A stretch of DNA of 7,365 bases from positions 1 through 7,365 of the forward strand of contig JAIRSS010000083.1 of the NCBI GenBank assembly GCA_031255315.1, in the 5' to 3' direction. The notes under the pieces are model-generated. The model worked only from the letters and a program-made list of their open reading frames with translations, ran no database searches and was not told the origin of the DNA. Shown here piece after piece: positions 6,185 through 7,365 of this stretch. Made by a program: the position numbers and the translations under genes. Numbering within the stretch: position 1 is the stretch's first letter; every line of letters begins with the position of its first letter. Origin of the DNA: Spirochaetaceae bacterium (GTDB lineage Bacteria; Spirochaetota; Spirochaetia; Treponematales; Breznakiellaceae).

Positions 6185-6764
6185 GCGAACCATCCTTGGA
6201 TAAAAGCCCGGCTAAACGTTCCCGGGCCCTGAATACACGTACCTTTACATTACCCTCACTAATTCCGAGGGTTCGACCAATTTCTTTATAATTTAATTCA
6301 CCATATTCCTTTAAGATCAATACCATACGCAAATTCTCAGGCAGCTTGTTCAGGGCCTCCCTGATTTCAACAGCCGTTTCCTGCCTCAGCAGGACTTGTT
6401 CTCCCGTTTCCTGGGTATGGGTAACCTCCCGGAACGCCCGTTGATATGCCTTCCGTTCCCGGTCTTTCCGTTTTGCGTAATTCAGGGAGGCGTTCTTCAC
6501 CACTCGGATAAGCCAGTATTTGGCCTCTTCCGCATTCGGAAAAACCATGTTTTTTTCGTATAAACGAAAAAAAGCCTCCTGACACAGATCCTCCGCCGCC
6601 TCTTCACTATTGGCAATCCGATACGCCACCCGAAACAGTATCGGAAAAACCGTCTCGTACAACTTGCGGAATTCTATACTGCTTCTTACAGAATTCCCGT
6701 TGGAAACCGGATTTTCGGATGATGCCTCGGACCCCGCTTCTTCTTTTTCTTGACTTGAAAACAA
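6174..6764 (-). CDS. ECF-family RNA polymerase sigma factor (sigma-24/RpoE-like)
   Basis: A group 4 sigma factor that directs RNA polymerase to envelope or stress promoters. The 196-residue protein has a polar N-terminal extension (1-30), sigma region 2 at about 33-100 (FRKLYETVFPILFRVAYRI, AAEDLCQEAFFRLYE, YWLIRVVKNASLNYAKRK) and region 4 at about 132-188 (ALNKLPENLRMVLILKEYGE, then the helix-turn-helix YKEIGRTLGISEGNVKVRVF). Regions 1 and 3 are absent, as expected for this group. There is no upstream ATG in frame before the stop at 6786-6788; the start is TTG 6762-6764, with GGGGA (6771-6775) six bases upstream. It is the first gene of the operon and overlaps its anti-sigma partner. Autoregulation is common for such pairs but I could not identify a clear ECF promoter. 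Confidence 0.9.
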   Translation of the reverse strand: MFSSQEKEEAGSEASSENPVSNGNSVRSSIEFRKLYETVFPILFRVAYRIANSEEAAEDLCQEAFFRLYEKNMVFPNAEEAKYWLIRVVKNASLNYAKRKDRERKAYQRAFREVTHTQETGEQVLLRQETAVEIREALNKLPENLRMVLILKEYGELNYKEIGRTLGISEGNVKVRVFRARERLAGLLSKDGSHVS

Positions 6765-6770
6765 AATTTT

Positions 6771-6775
6771 TCCCC
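6771..6775 (-). promoter_or_regulatory. Shine-Dalgarno supporting a TTG start for the sigma factor
   Basis: The minus strand reads GGGGA, six bases before TTG 6762-6764. With no in-frame ATG or GTG between the upstream stop and sigma region 2, it makes TTG the best start. Confidence 0.6.
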
Positions 6776-6793
6776 AATCGTTACATCATCTTC

Positions 6794-6799
6794 AGTATA
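6794..6799 (-). promoter_or_regulatory. Candidate -10 box of the sigma operon
   Basis: The minus strand reads TATACT (5 of 6 matches to TATAAT), which would start transcription near 6787, about 22 bases before the TTG codon. The -35 position (AATCGT at 17 bases) falls within the left arm of repeat C and is poor. A nearby GTGAACCT might instead be part of an ECF-type -35, but I see no matching ECF -10. Confidence 0.3.
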
Positions 6800-6812
6800 T
6801 TTAGGTTCACTC

Positions 6813-6881
6813 GGAGACGATTCCAAACCTAATTGTCTGTGCGCTAACGCGCACACGGTTTTGGGACCGTCTCTTGCAGTT
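6813..6881. repeat. Modular intergenic repeat, copy C (module 1)
   Basis: Outer arms GAGACGATTCCAAA (6814-6827) and TTTGGGACCGTCTC (6860-6873) pair with one mismatch and one G-U. A perfect inner 7-base stem, TGTGCGC (6838-6844) / GCGCACA (6849-6855), has loop TAAC. It aligns with module 1 of copy A (529-592), sharing TAATTG, CTGTGCGCT, TTTTGGG and CTCTTGC.GTT. Module 2 is absent. It sits between the divergent sigma operon and murB, right upstream of the sigma -10 candidate. Confidence 0.75.
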
Positions 6882-7171
6882 CTGTCGAACCTTTGGCTTT
6901 AACCTGGGAATACACTGCCACGCATTTTCCACCCAGGCTCCCGTTGTTCCCGGCGCCGGCCTCCGCGAAGTCCCCGGCTTTTGCCGCCCCTCCCTGATCC
7001 GCGGTAGATTTGCGCCCTCCTCAGGCCGGCGCCGGATTTTTCCCATCGTTCTCTTCGTGTATACCCGCTTCTATCTGGAAAACAGTCCGGGTCTAAAAGT
7101 CCCCCCGTCTCACGAACGCTCGTGGGAAAACAGCATGGAATATCCGCGGTTAACCTGATAAAATTAAGAGT
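6882..7171. other. Intergenic region upstream of murB, no gene seen
   Basis: No credible gene, tRNA or riboswitch could be recognised. The 10-base palindrome CCGGCGCCGG occurs twice, at 6950-6959 and 7026-7035, the second followed by ATTTTT. CACGA-ACGC-TCGTG at 7111-7124 forms a small hairpin. A TAAAAT (7159-7164) resembles a -10 box but lies too close to the murB start to be convincing, and its -35 is poor. Open frames exist on both strands but have no ribosome sites and no recognisable protein. Confidence 0.5.
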
Positions 7172-7365
7172 ATGCCTACCTTACGGGAAAAACTGGAAAA
7201 AATCAACATCCCAAGACCTCCTTCCGGCGTGGTTCGTTTCAGCGAGCCTATGGCCCTCCATACCACCTTCAAGGCCGGCGGTCCGGCGGATGTCTGGGTT
7301 CGTCCCGAAGGCGGCTGCTTCCCCGGATATGCGGCGGAACTGCTTGATTTTGCCCGGCGTGAACG
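7172..7365 (+). CDS. murB: UDP-N-acetylenolpyruvoylglucosamine reductase, N-terminal part (cut by window edge)
   Basis: MurB is the cytosolic FAD enzyme that reduces UDP-GlcNAc-enolpyruvate to UDP-MurNAc with NADPH, the second committed step of peptidoglycan synthesis. About 65 residues are visible from ATG 7172-7174. After MPTLREKLEK and a short Pro-rich stretch comes the N-terminal FAD-domain signature HTTFKAGGPADVWVRPEG (about 29-46), matching the family pattern 'hTTF+.GGpAd.wv.P'. It then runs into a helix (AAELLDFARRER), as expected where the family has 'l...l.f....'. A stop codon in frame at 7151-7153 excludes a longer start. The ribosome site is weak (AAGAG immediately before the ATG). 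It is transcribed divergently from the sigma operon. Confidence 0.88.
   Translation, partial: MPTLREKLEKINIPRPPSGVVRFSEPMALHTTFKAGGPADVWVRPEGGCFPGYAAELLDFARRE

Noticed and set aside
6807..7046. Minus-strand open frame of 79 codons, very basic product
   Set aside because: Its end runs through repeat C and it has no ribosome site or known motif; a small real protein cannot be excluded but is not supported.
6874..7158. Plus-strand open frame of 94 codons before murB
   Set aside because: Low-complexity Pro/Arg-rich product starting at the edge of repeat C, with no Shine-Dalgarno and no recognised family.
6882..7171. Possible tRNA or riboswitch in the gap before murB
   Set aside because: I looked for a T-loop/acceptor pattern and conserved riboswitch cores and found none.

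Overview
The window looks like a spirochaete chromosome, most plausibly a moderately GC-rich Treponema such as those of the termite gut. This rests on family resemblance: a Treponema-like SSB, a long PPi-dependent phosphofructokinase of the kind spirochaetes use in glycolysis, and a lipoprotein with a relaxed lipobox. I made no database comparison. Nearly all genes are on the minus strand; only murB at the right edge is on the plus strand.

Layout, left to right. 1-259 (-): 5' part of ssb, cut by the window edge. 260-715: a gene-free gap with a structured ssb leader, a strong minus-strand terminator and a dense set of hairpins, including a modular repeat (copy A). 716-2374 (-): pfp with its own good sigma-70 promoter and Shine-Dalgarno. 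2375-2626: a short gap with a shortened repeat (copy B). 2627-6764 (-): a compact five-gene unit, in transcription order ECF sigma factor, zinc-binding membrane anti-sigma factor, small secreted protein of unknown function, large lipoprotein with two IPT/TIG domains and a transglutaminase-like domain, and an archaeal-type UMP kinase. The first four genes overlap one another by 4 to 11 bases. 6765-7171: a divergent intergenic region with the ECF -10 candidate and a third repeat (copy C). 7172-7365 (+): the start of murB.

The sigma/anti-sigma pair followed by two exported proteins suggests an envelope-sensing regulon: the anti-sigma factor would hold the sigma factor at the membrane, and the cotranscribed exported proteins would be its output or its sensors. 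The lipoprotein's transglutaminase fold keeps the His and Asp positions but has Pro where the catalytic Cys normally sits, so it may be a binding or structural module, not an enzyme.

The most unusual DNA signal is the repeat family. Copies A, B and C, plus a hairpin that serves as the probable pfp terminator, share modules, lie only between genes, and show compensatory base changes in their stems.
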